Part shown: positions 1-6,068 of the stretch, piece by piece
How positions within the stretch are numbered: the first letter of the stretch is position 1
Layout: each line of letters begins with the position of its first letter
From: Selenomonas sp.
Lineage (GTDB): Bacteria; Bacillota_C; Negativicutes; Selenomonadales; Selenomonadaceae
NCBI RefSeq assembly: GCF_024699275.1
Contig: NZ_JAILPX010000079.1
Span: 1-14,892, forward strand
DNA length: 14,892 bases
Reading direction: 5' to 3'
Notes under the pieces: generated by a model
The model's input: the letters and a program-made list of their open reading frames with translations, nothing else
What the model was told of the DNA's origin: nothing
Database searches by the model: none
Program-made: the position numbers and the translations under genes

Positions 1-1
1 A

Positions 2-75
2 GTGCGGCATGGCCAGATTCATCTTGATGCACCGAGCAGTAGTCCAATAGGAAAATTAGCTAAATCCATAGCATG
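2..75 (+). other. Possible 3' end of an upstream CDS (24 codons, unassigned)
   Basis: The frame beginning at base 2 is open from the window edge to a TGA at 73-75. It could be the last 24 codons of a gene that begins outside the window. The peptide ends in SPIGKLAKSIA, which I do not recognise. An open run this short occurs often by chance, and no terminator follows it, so this is only a possibility. Confidence 0.2.
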
Positions 76-90
76 AAAAGTCTATAACTA

Positions 91-120
91 GCATACATTT
101 GTATACAGGTAAAACTTACC
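91..120. promoter_or_regulatory. Two adjacent short palindromes upstream of manA
   Basis: ATACA-TT-TGTAT (93-104; G91 and C106 also pair) is followed by GGTAA-AAC-TTACC (108-120). Both are operator-sized dyads in an AT-rich leader, about 40-65 bp upstream of the predicted manA -35 box. No regulator gene is nearby. Binding by a repressor or activator is inference from symmetry alone. Confidence 0.25.
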
Positions 121-156
121 GAGAACTTCTTGACACATACGAAATTTGGAGTGGGG

Positions 157-185
157 TTGAAAAAATAAGGATAACGATATAGAAT
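157..185 (+). promoter_or_regulatory. Predicted sigma-70-type promoter of manA
   Basis: TTGAAA (157-162), a 17-bp spacer and TAGAAT (180-185). Transcription would start near 192 and give a leader of about 44 nt before the manA ATG. A TTGACA at 130-135 is closer to the -35 consensus but has no -10-like hexamer at a workable distance. Confidence 0.5.
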
Positions 186-211
186 TGGCTATAGTGGTTT
201 TTGTTTAATAA

Positions 212-225
212 TGTAAACGATTTGG
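212..225 (+). promoter_or_regulatory. cre-like site overlapping the manA ribosome-binding site
   Basis: The 14-mer beginning TGTAAACG matches the Firmicute catabolite-responsive element pattern TGWNANCGNTNWCA at every fixed position except the last two. It lies downstream of the predicted start of transcription and runs into the GGAGGA ribosome site (224-229), a place where CcpA could act as a roadblock. One degenerate match is weak evidence. Confidence 0.25.
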
Positions 226-235
226 AGGAATAAAC

Positions 236-1201
236 ATGTTATACCCGCTGCTGCTGGAAGCACCCTTGAAGGATTATTTATGGGGGGGCACTCGCTTGAA
301 GGAGGAATATGGCAAAGAAACATCTTTGACCAAGGTGGCCGAAAGCTGGGAGCTTTCCTGCCATGAAGCGGGGAAAAGCGTAATTGCCAGTGGCAGTGAT
401 AAGGGCAAGACCCTGAGCCAATGGATTGCAGAACAGGGCAGGGAAGTCCTGGGGAAAAGGGCGGAAGCCTTTGATTATTTCCCCTTATTGATTAAGCTTA
501 TTGATGCCAAAGGGGACTTGTCGGTACAGGTACATCCGGATAATGAATATGCCCTGCGGGTGGAAGGTGAGTACGGCAAGACCGAGATGTGGTATATTGT
601 GGACTGTGAACCCGGTGCCAGCCTTCTCTATGGCTTTAAGAAGAAAATCAGCAAAGATGAGTTTCAGCGGCGCATTGCGGATAATACGCTACTGGAGGTC
701 TGCAATAAAGTTCCGGTCCATAAGGGCGATGTATTCTTTATTGATGCCGGCACACTTCATGCCATAGGGGCGGGGATTCTCATCTGCGAGATTCAGCAAA
801 ATTCCAATACCACCTACCGGATTTACGATTATGGACGGGTAGGGGCTGATGGCAAGCCCCGGGAACTCCATGTGGATAAAGCTTTGGATGTGACGAAGCT
901 GGAGCCGCCCACTAGAGGGACTAAGCCTTTGGGCGATGTGGACATTTTCCCCAATATGGAAGTAAAACTTTTGGCTGATTGTGATTACTTCAAGGTCTAT
1001 CATGCTAATCTAAAGGGGGAAAGCGTTTTGCATGCGGGGGAGGATTCCTTCCAAAGCCTGACGGTGTTGGAGGGGGCCTTGAAGCTTAGTTGTGGCGAAG
1101 AAGCATTGAACCTGGCTAAGGGGAATACGGTATTTGTGCCGGCAGGTATGGGCAGTTATCAGGTGACTGGTCAGGCAGAATTCATATTGAGCAAGTTATA
1201 A
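236..1201 (+). CDS. manA: Mannose-6-phosphate isomerase, class I (type I PMI)
   Basis: Cytoplasmic Zn enzyme interconverting mannose 6-phosphate and fructose 6-phosphate, linking mannose use to glycolysis and supplying mannose 6-phosphate for sugar nucleotides. The 321 residues match the short Firmicute form (about 315-320 aa). The cupin metal ligands are visible: Gln98 and His100 in QVHPDNEYA, Glu117 in KTEMWY, and His175 in DAGTLHAIG. The active-site segment YRIYDYGR (Arg195) follows. The N-terminal LKDYLWGG is also typical. The ATG is set by GGAGGA at 224-229. It has its own promoter and a terminator at 1207-1250, so it looks monocistronic. A possible cre site suggests carbon catabolite control, which is inference. 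Confidence 0.95.
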   Translation: MLYPLLLEAPLKDYLWGGTRLKEEYGKETSLTKVAESWELSCHEAGKSVIASGSDKGKTLSQWIAEQGREVLGKRAEAFDYFPLLIKLIDAKGDLSVQVHPDNEYALRVEGEYGKTEMWYIVDCEPGASLLYGFKKKISKDEFQRRIADNTLLEVCNKVPVHKGDVFFIDAGTLHAIGAGILICEIQQNSNTTYRIYDYGRVGADGKPRELHVDKALDVTKLEPPTRGTKPLGDVDIFPNMEVKLLADCDYFKVYHANLKGESVLHAGEDSFQSLTVLEGALKLSCGEEALNLAKGNTVFVPAGMGSYQVTGQAEFILSKL

Positions 1202-1206
1202 AAGAT

Positions 1207-1250
1207 GCTGATCCGTCAACTGGAAGGTTTGATGGGTCAGCTTTTGTTTG
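1207..1250 (+). terminator. Rho-independent terminator after manA
   Basis: The 13-bp stem pairs GCTGATCCGTCAA (1207-1219) with TTGATGGGTCAGC (1229-1241), including two G-U pairs. The loop is 9 nt and the 3' tail is TTTTGTTTG. It begins 5 nt after the manA stop codon. Confidence 0.8.
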
Positions 1251-1258
1251 TTGTAACC

Positions 1259-1287
1259 TTGTAAACTTTTGCCGGATATTGTAAAAT
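1259..1287 (+). promoter_or_regulatory. Predicted promoter of hisF-hisIE
   Basis: TTGTAA (1259-1264), a 17-bp spacer and TAAAAT (1282-1287). It lies between the manA terminator and hisF, so the two his genes form their own transcription unit. TTGTAA also occurs at 1251, 1279 and 1299, so the -35 box is part of a small repeat array. No T-box or attenuator fits in the short leader. Confidence 0.55.
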
Positions 1288-1328
1288 AAGGGGGTAATTT
1301 GTAAATTATTGTTGAGGATGTGAACGGT

Positions 1329-2099
1329 ATGTGTACATCTACCTATACCAAGAGAATTATTCCCTGCTTGGATGTGAAGGATGGCCGGGTGGTCAAGGGC
1401 ACTAACTTTGTGGGCCTGCGGGATGCCGGAGACCCGGTGGAACTGGCATCCCGTTACGATAAGGAGCGGGCAGATGAATTGGTGTTTTTGGACATCACCG
1501 CTTCCAGTGATAAGCGGGATACCATTGTGCAGGTGGCTAAGGATTGTGCCAGTCAGGTGTTTATTCCCTTTACCGTAGGCGGCGGCATCCGCGGGGTGGA
1601 GGATATGCGCCGGATGCTGAAGGCCGGTGCCGATAAGGTATCGGTGAATACTGCAGCCATTAAGAACCCCGAAATCATTCGGGAGGGGGCAGAAAAATTT
1701 GGCCGCCAGTGTATTGTACTGGCTGTGGATGCCCGTCGCAGCGGAGAGGGAAAATGGGAAGTCTATGTAAATGGCGGCCGTACCCCCACGGGGCTGGACT
1801 GCCTGACCTGGATTAAAAAAGCCGTCTCTTTAGGCGCCGGGGAAATTCTACTGACCAGTATGGATGCGGACGGCACTAAAGACGGCTATGATATCGCTCT
1901 GACCAGGGCGGTTTCGGAGGCGGTAAATGTCCCGGTTATCGCTTCTGGCGGCGCCGGCAAACTGGAGCATTTCTATGAGGTGCTCACCGAGGGAAAAGCT
2001 GATGCGGTACTGGCTGCTTCGGTATTCCATTATGGTGAGTTTACCGTGCGTCAGGTTAAGGAATATCTAAAATCACGGGGCGTGGAGGTAAGATTCTGA
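1329..2099 (+). CDS. hisF: Imidazole glycerol phosphate synthase, cyclase subunit HisF
   Basis: The (beta/alpha)8-barrel synthase subunit of the HisF-HisH glutamine amidotransferase. It uses ammonia and PRFAR to make imidazole glycerol phosphate and AICAR in the cytoplasm. Recognisable segments are [17 protein letters not shown] at the N terminus (catalytic Asp15, equivalent to Thermotoga Asp11), [21 protein letters not shown] (Asp134, equivalent to Asp130), DGTKDGYD and VIASGGAGK. The frame could begin at GTG 1320, but the GAGGA at 1314-1318 lies only 1 nt from it. ATG 1329 is 10 nt from that site, giving 256 aa, close to the family's ~252. The stop overlaps the hisIE start by one base. The partner hisH and the other his genes are not in the window. 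Confidence 0.95.
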   Translation: MCTSTYTKRIIPCLDVKDGRVVKGTNFVGLRDAGDPVELASRYDKERADELVFLDITASSDKRDTIVQVAKDCASQVFIPFTVGGGIRGVEDMRRMLKAGADKVSVNTAAIKNPEIIREGAEKFGRQCIVLAVDARRSGEGKWEVYVNGGRTPTGLDCLTWIKKAVSLGAGEILLTSMDADGTKDGYDIALTRAVSEAVNVPVIASGGAGKLEHFYEVLTEGKADAVLAASVFHYGEFTVRQVKEYLKSRGVEVRF

Positions 2100-2806
2100 T
2101 GAGTGAAGTTGACATTTCCATGATTAAATTCGATGACAAAGGTCTGGTACCGGTGGTGGTGCAGGAAGAAAATGGCCAGGTATTGATGCTGGCCTATATG
2201 AATGCAGAATCCCTGCAGAAAACCATTGCCACAGGATATACCTGGTTTTATAGCCGCAGCCGTAAGCGTCTCTGGAATAAAGGGGAAGAGTCCGGCAATA
2301 AGCAGAAGGTACGGGAAATTTCCTATGACTGCGATGGCGATACTCTGCTGATTAAAGTCCATCAGACTGGTGTGGCCTGTCATACTGGTACTTATACCTG
2401 CTTCAGTGGCCGCAAGCTGGTGGAAGAAAAGGAAAAGGGGCTGGTGGTAGTGGAACCGGAGCCGGAAACCTCATTGGCTACGGTTTTGAACGACCTTTAC
2501 CATGTTATTCAGGAGCGCCAGCTGAATCCGGTGGAGGGTTCCTATACCAATTATCTCTTTGAAAAGGGGCAGGATAAGATTCTCAAGAAAGTCGGCGAAG
2601 AAGCGGTGGAGACGGTAATCGCTTCCAAGAACAACGACGGCAAGGAAGTGCTCTATGAGATGGGGGATCTCTGGTATCATTGCCTGGTTCTGCTGGCATA
2701 TCATAAACTGACGCCGGACCAGCTTTTAGATGAACTCATGAGCCGCCGCAAGGGAGGCAATTATCACAAATTTACCGGTAAAACCGGGGTAAGACCGGAT
2801 ATGTAA
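2099..2806 (+). CDS. hisI: Bifunctional phosphoribosyl-AMP cyclohydrolase / phosphoribosyl-ATP pyrophosphatase HisIE
   Basis: A fused enzyme for steps 2 and 3 of histidine synthesis: the C-terminal HisE half hydrolyses phosphoribosyl-ATP to phosphoribosyl-AMP, and the N-terminal HisI half opens its purine ring. HisI covers about residues 1-108, with the metal-binding DCDGD (77-81) and zinc cysteines Cys94 and Cys101. HisE covers about 125-215, a MazG-like four-helix fold with GEEAVE (167-171) and Asp190 as metal ligands. The total of 235 aa is a little longer than the ~200 of enteric HisIE, through the linker and C-terminal tail. The ATG overlaps the hisF stop (TGATG), and GGAGG at 2084-2088 lies inside the end of hisF, so the genes are translationally coupled. 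A strong terminator follows. Confidence 0.95.
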   Translation: MSEVDISMIKFDDKGLVPVVVQEENGQVLMLAYMNAESLQKTIATGYTWFYSRSRKRLWNKGEESGNKQKVREISYDCDGDTLLIKVHQTGVACHTGTYTCFSGRKLVEEKEKGLVVVEPEPETSLATVLNDLYHVIQERQLNPVEGSYTNYLFEKGQDKILKKVGEEAVETVIASKNNDGKEVLYEMGDLWYHCLVLLAYHKLTPDQLLDELMSRRKGGNYHKFTGKTGVRPDM

Positions 2807-2825
2807 AGAAATTTTTATCTTCAAG

Positions 2826-2867
2826 AAGGACATTTTTCAGCTTTATGGCTGGAAAGTGTCCTTTTTT
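2826..2867 (+). terminator. Rho-independent terminator after hisIE
   Basis: A long hairpin pairs AAGGACA and the following UUUUUCAGC (2826-2841) with the complement ending TGTCCTT (2863). The stem is 16 bp with two G-U pairs and a 6-nt loop, and a T6 run follows (2862-2867, partly in the stem). It ends the his unit 130 nt before RNase J. Confidence 0.85.
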
Positions 2868-2945
2868 CATTGCATTCTGAACTGCAGAATGATAGAATAG
2901 TAAAGAATGAATTGTTCGGACTTTGATTGCGCAGATGCAATGAAA
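2865..2945. repeat. Nested inverted repeats upstream of RNase J
   Basis: TTTCATTGCAT (2865-2875) is repeated exactly, inverted, as ATGCAATGAAA (2935-2945): a perfect 11-bp pair with a 59-bp gap. Inside it lies CATTCTG-aactg-CAGAATG (2873-2879 and 2885-2891). The outer arms coincide with the distal -35 box and the spacer of the proximal promoter. A DNA operator pair or an RNA fold in a read-through transcript are both possible. Confidence 0.4.
2870..2898 (+). promoter_or_regulatory. Predicted distal promoter of the RNase J gene
   Basis: TTGCAT (2870-2875), a 17-bp spacer and TAGAAT (2893-2898). The spacer contains the inverted repeat CATTCTG-aactg-CAGAATG (2873-2891), which would place a bound dimer across the polymerase site. 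The promoter overlaps the tail of the his terminator. Confidence 0.4.
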
Positions 2946-2951
2946 TATAAG
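2923..2951 (+). promoter_or_regulatory. Predicted proximal promoter of the RNase J gene
   Basis: TTGATT (2923-2928), a 17-bp spacer and TATAAG (2946-2951). Transcription would start near 2958, about 40 nt before the TTG start codon, with the ribosome site GGAGGT at 2985-2990 in the leader. Confidence 0.45.
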
Positions 2952-2997
2952 AGTTAAAAATAAGCAAGAAGACAACTGAATTATGGAGGTGTAATTT

Positions 2998-4659
2998 TTG
3001 GCAAAAGCACAAAAACTACAAATTATTCCCTTGGGCGGACTGGGGGAAATCGGGAAGAACATGACGGTGGTTCGTGTAGAGGACGAGATTCTGGTAATTG
3101 ATTCCGGACTCATGTTTCCCGAGGAAGATATGCTGGGGGTTGATCTGGTTATCCCGGACATCAGCTATCTGCTGGAGAATCGCGATAAGATTAAGGCGAT
3201 TGTCCTGACCCATGGGCACGAAGACCATATTGGTGCCCTTCCCTATGTGCTCAAGCAGCTCGATGTGCCGGTTTATGGTACACGCTTGACGCTGGGCATT
3301 TTGGAGGGCCGTCTCAAGGAAAATGGAGTGGATTCCAGCAATCTCCATTCGGTAATGCAGGGGGACATTATCAATGTGGGCTGCTTCAGCGTAGGCTTTA
3401 TCCGCGTGAACCATTCCATTCCCGATGCGGTGGGGCTTTCCATCAAGACGCCGGTGGGCATGATTGTCCATACCGGTGACTTCAAGCTGGATTATACGCC
3501 CATTGACGGCAAGATGACGGATTTCCGCCGGTTCTCGGAACTGGGGAATAAGGGTGTCCTGCTGATGATGGCGGATTCCACCAATGCAGAACGGGCAGGT
3601 CATACGGCCAGTGAAAGTACTGTAGGTGCATCCTTTGACAAGGCTTTCCACGGTGCCCGCAGCCGCATTATCGTGGCTACCTTCTCGTCCAACGTCCACC
3701 GCATCCAGCAGGTCATCGATACTGCTGTACGCTATAAGCGCCGGGTGGCTATCCTGGGCCGCAGCATGGTGAATGTGGTGACCATTTCCCTGGAGCTTGG
3801 TTATATCACCGCTCCGGAAGGAACTATAATTGATATTGATGAGATCAATAACTATCGTCCTGAACAAATCGTTATCGTGACCACAGGCAGCCAGGGGGAG
3901 CCTATGTCGGCTCTGACCCGTATGGCCATGTCTGACCATCGCAAGGTCACCATCGTTCCTGATGATACGGTTATCATTTCGGCAACGCCGATTCCGGGCA
4001 ATGAGAAACTGGTATCCAAGACCATCGATAATCTCCTGCGCTTAGGTGCAAACGTAATTTATGGTCGGGATAAGGAAGTCCATGTGTCTGGTCATGCCAG
4101 CCGGGAGGAACTGAAGCTCATGCACAATCTGGTGCGTCCAAAGTTCTTTATTCCCGTTCATGGTGAGTACCATCATCTGGTTCAGCATGCCAAATTGGCG
4201 CAGGAACTGGGAATGGCCAAAGACCATATCTTCCTGGGCGAAAACGGCTATGTCTTTGAATTTACCAAGGACAAGGGCCAGATAGCCGGCAAGGTTACCG
4301 CTGGGATGGTCATGGTTGATGGTCTGGGAGTAGGTGATGTAGGCAATATCGTCCTGCGGGACCGCCGTCAGCTTTCTCAGGATGGCATCCTGATCATCGT
4401 GGTGGCTATGGACAGAGCTTCCAATACCGTAGTGGGGGGGCCGGACATCGTATCCCGCGGTTTTGTTTATGTGCGGGAATCTGAGGCTCTTATGGACGAG
4501 GCCAAGGCCCGTGTGGAGCAGGCTCTGGATCGCTGTGCCGAAGAAGGGGTCAAGGAATGGGCAGCCATTAAGGCCAATGTCCGCGACGCTTTAGGTCGTT
4601 ATCTTTTTGAAAAGACTCGCCGCCGGCCCATGATTTTGCCTATTATACAGGAAGTTTGA
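2998..4659 (+). CDS. rnjA: Ribonuclease J (metallo-beta-lactamase / beta-CASP exo- and endoribonuclease)
   Basis: A cytoplasmic Zn-dependent nuclease with 5'-to-3' exonuclease and endonuclease activity, central to mRNA decay and RNA maturation in Firmicutes. The length of 553 aa is almost that of Bacillus RNase J1 (555). Visible are the beta-lactamase motif HGHEDH (72-77) in LTHGHEDHIGALPY, NHSIPDAVG, HTGDFKLD, the beta-CASP region with TTGSQGEP, SGHAS (His366) and FIPVHGEY (His388), then the C-terminal domain. The start is TTG, chosen because GGAGGT (2985-2990) lies 7 nt upstream and MAKAQKLQIIPLGGLGEIGKN begins where family members do. It stands alone between two terminators. Only one J paralogue is in the window, so a J2 partner cannot be judged. 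Confidence 0.95.
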   Translation: MAKAQKLQIIPLGGLGEIGKNMTVVRVEDEILVIDSGLMFPEEDMLGVDLVIPDISYLLENRDKIKAIVLTHGHEDHIGALPYVLKQLDVPVYGTRLTLGILEGRLKENGVDSSNLHSVMQGDIINVGCFSVGFIRVNHSIPDAVGLSIKTPVGMIVHTGDFKLDYTPIDGKMTDFRRFSELGNKGVLLMMADSTNAERAGHTASESTVGASFDKAFHGARSRIIVATFSSNVHRIQQVIDTAVRYKRRVAILGRSMVNVVTISLELGYITAPEGTIIDIDEINNYRPEQIVIVTTGSQGEPMSALTRMAMSDHRKVTIVPDDTVIISATPIPGNEKLVSKTIDNLLRLGANVIYGRDKEVHVSGHASREELKLMHNLVRPKFFIPVHGEYHHLVQHAKLAQELGMAKDHIFLGENGYVFEFTKDKGQIAGKVTAGMVMVDGLGVGDVGNIVLRDRRQLSQDGILIIVVAMDRASNTVVGGPDIVSRGFVYVRESEALMDEAKARVEQALDRCAEEGVKEWAAIKANVRDALGRYLFEKTRRRPMILPIIQEV

Positions 4660-4665
4660 CAAAGA

Positions 4666-4697
4666 GCAGACAGGAGAATTCATCATCGTCTGTCTGC
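4666..4697 (+). other. Short hairpin after RNase J, no U-tract
   Basis: GCAGACAG (4666-4673) pairs with CTGTCTGC (4690-4697) around a 16-nt loop, 6 nt after the RNase J stop. No T-run follows, so alone it is unlikely to terminate. It may protect the 3' end or help the stronger terminator 19 nt further on. Confidence 0.4.
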
Positions 4698-4715
4698 AGA
4701 AATCGAATAGACTTT

Positions 4716-4752
4716 ACAAAACGGTCAGTCCTTATGGACTGGCCGTTTTTGT
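4716..4752 (+). terminator. Rho-independent terminator after RNase J
   Basis: ACAAAACGGTCAGTCC (4716-4731) pairs with GGACTGGCCGTTTTTGT (4736-4752) around a TTAT loop, with G-U pairs and five T in the descending arm. The flanking A-run and T-run make it plausible in both directions. Confidence 0.8.
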
Positions 4753-4777
4753 GGAGAAAAATAAAGGAATATTAGCA

Positions 4778-4806
4778 TTGTTAGCGAAATTAAGACAACA
4801 TAAAAC
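4778..4806 (+). promoter_or_regulatory. Predicted promoter of the RND efflux operon
   Basis: TTGTTA (4778-4783), a 17-bp spacer and TAAAAC (4801-4806). Its -10 lies inside an imperfect dyad (4798-4819, ACATA...TATGT with a near-symmetric ACAAGCTTTGT centre), where a TetR- or MarR-type repressor could bind. No such regulator gene is adjacent. Confidence 0.35.
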
Positions 4807-4823
4807 AAGCTTTGTATGTTTGA

Positions 4824-4852
4824 GTAGGAGGAGATTTGATTTTGTAGGAGGA
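4824..4852 (+). promoter_or_regulatory. Duplicated ribosome-binding site ahead of the adaptor gene
   Basis: GTAGGAGGA occurs twice, at 4824-4832 and 4844-4852, start-to-start 20 bp. Only the second is correctly placed (8 nt) for the GTG start at 4860. The first could serve a three-codon frame TTG-ATT-TTG-TAG (4836-4847) whose stop overlaps the second site. This could be a standby site, a leader or a chance duplication. Confidence 0.45.
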
Positions 4853-4859
4853 ATGTAAG

Positions 4860-6056
4860 GTGACTGGATTTTGGGAAAGAAAAGCAGGCGCAATCATTGG
4901 TACATTTATTTTGGGGGCGAGTATCTTGTTGACTGGCTGTGGCAGTCAGGAACAGATGGAACAGACGAAGACCGCCGTCAAAGCGATGAAGATAATGCAG
5001 CAGGATGCACCGGTATCCTATGGCTATCCGGGACAGCTGAAGGGCATGGATGAAGTGGCGGTCCATTCCCGGATTTCCGGCAACATTGTGGAAAAATATT
5101 TTAAGGGGGGCGAAATGGTGCAGGCGGGGGCGCCATTATACCGAATTGATTCCCGTCAATATGAATCTTCACTCTATGAAGCCCAGGCCAATCTGCATAA
5201 GGCTGAATCAGCCCTTAGGAAATCCCGGGATGATTTGGCCCGCTATGAGGCCCTGTGGCGGGACAAGGCCATTTCGGAACAAAGTCTGATCAATAAGCGG
5301 GAAGAGGTGGCCTCGGACCTGGCTACAGTGGAATCGGAGCAGGCTGCGGTGCGAAAGGCCCAGCAGAATTTAGATGATGCGGTGGTCTATGCACCACTTA
5401 ATGGCCAGACCTCTGTGGACGATGTGGCCGTTGGTACTTATACGGCAGCTGGTTCGACGAAACTGGTCACCGTTGGTTCTCTGAATCCCATCAATGTTCA
5501 GTTTAGTATCAGTGAGACGGAATACTTGAATATTTTAGCGGAAGCGGTGGAAGCGGGAGCTTTGGAGTCGAATTCTCAGCCAAATATACCGAAGATCAAG
5601 GTCATTCTGTCCAATGGGGAAGAATATCCTGTGGAGGGGGAAATCACTGCGGCGGATAGAGCTTTCCAGGATAACTCCGGTTCTTTGACCATTAAGGCAC
5701 AGGTGGCCAACCCCTATGGCGTCCTGCTGCCGGGGATGTTTGCCCGGGTGCGTTTTGTCGGGGTTACAGTGCCCAATGCCATTCTTGTACCTCAGCGGTC
5801 TATCCAGCAGCTGCTGGATGAATCCTTCGTCCTGCTGGTGGGTGAAGATGGTAAAGCCATTTCCAAGAAGGTGGAACTGGGCGAAAAGGTGGGCAGCTAT
5901 TATATCGTCAAGAAAGGTATTTCTGCCGGCGATACGGTCATTGTGGATGGCTTGACGAGCCTGCAGGCCGGGCAGGATCTGGATGTTACCATGGTAACTG
6001 CCGATGAGATGGGCTTTACTATGGTAGAGTCGGCAGATATTGTAGACAGATCGTAA
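4860..6056 (+). CDS. RND efflux periplasmic adaptor (membrane fusion lipoprotein, AcrA/MexA type)
   Basis: The adaptor that joins an RND pump to an outer-membrane channel. The 398 residues start at GTG with AGGAGG 8 nt upstream. A lipoprotein signal peptide ends in the lipobox LLTGC, so Cys27 would be acylated and the protein anchored to the inner membrane facing the periplasm. Order of domains: first half of the lipoyl/barrel-sandwich domain (about 64-96, VAVHSRISGNIVEKY), an alpha-hairpin coiled coil (about 98-173, rich in Glu, Ala, Arg and Gln), the second lipoyl half (VVYAPLNGQTSVDDVAVGTY), then beta-barrel and membrane-proximal domains with GVLLPGMFARVRF and VPQRSIQQ. The RND gene follows 12 nt later. 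Substrate cannot be told from sequence. Confidence 0.92.
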   Translation: MTGFWERKAGAIIGTFILGASILLTGCGSQEQMEQTKTAVKAMKIMQQDAPVSYGYPGQLKGMDEVAVHSRISGNIVEKYFKGGEMVQAGAPLYRIDSRQYESSLYEAQANLHKAESALRKSRDDLARYEALWRDKAISEQSLINKREEVASDLATVESEQAAVRKAQQNLDDAVVYAPLNGQTSVDDVAVGTYTAAGSTKLVTVGSLNPINVQFSISETEYLNILAEAVEAGALESNSQPNIPKIKVILSNGEEYPVEGEITAADRAFQDNSGSLTIKAQVANPYGVLLPGMFARVRFVGVTVPNAILVPQRSIQQLLDESFVLLVGEDGKAISKKVELGEKVGSYYIVKKGISAGDTVIVDGLTSLQAGQDLDVTMVTADEMGFTMVESADIVDRS

Positions 6057-6068
6057 GGAGGCGGGAAT

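Noticed and set aside
130..158. TTGACA at 130-135 as the manA promoter -35
   Set aside because: No acceptable -10 hexamer occurs 16-18 bp downstream (the region is GGGGTT-like), while TTGAAA-17-TAGAAT fits better.
1320..1328. GTG 1320 as the start of hisF
   Set aside because: The only ribosome-like GAGGA lies 1 nt away, too close; ATG 1329 is better spaced and gives a family-like length.
3016..3939. 307-codon open frame antisense to RNase J
   Set aside because: It is a shadow of the conserved RNase J coding frame, with no motif and no ribosome site.
4836..4858. Three-codon and ATG-TAA mini-frames before the adaptor as genes
   Set aside because: They are too short to be annotated as coding and are kept only as a possible translational leader.
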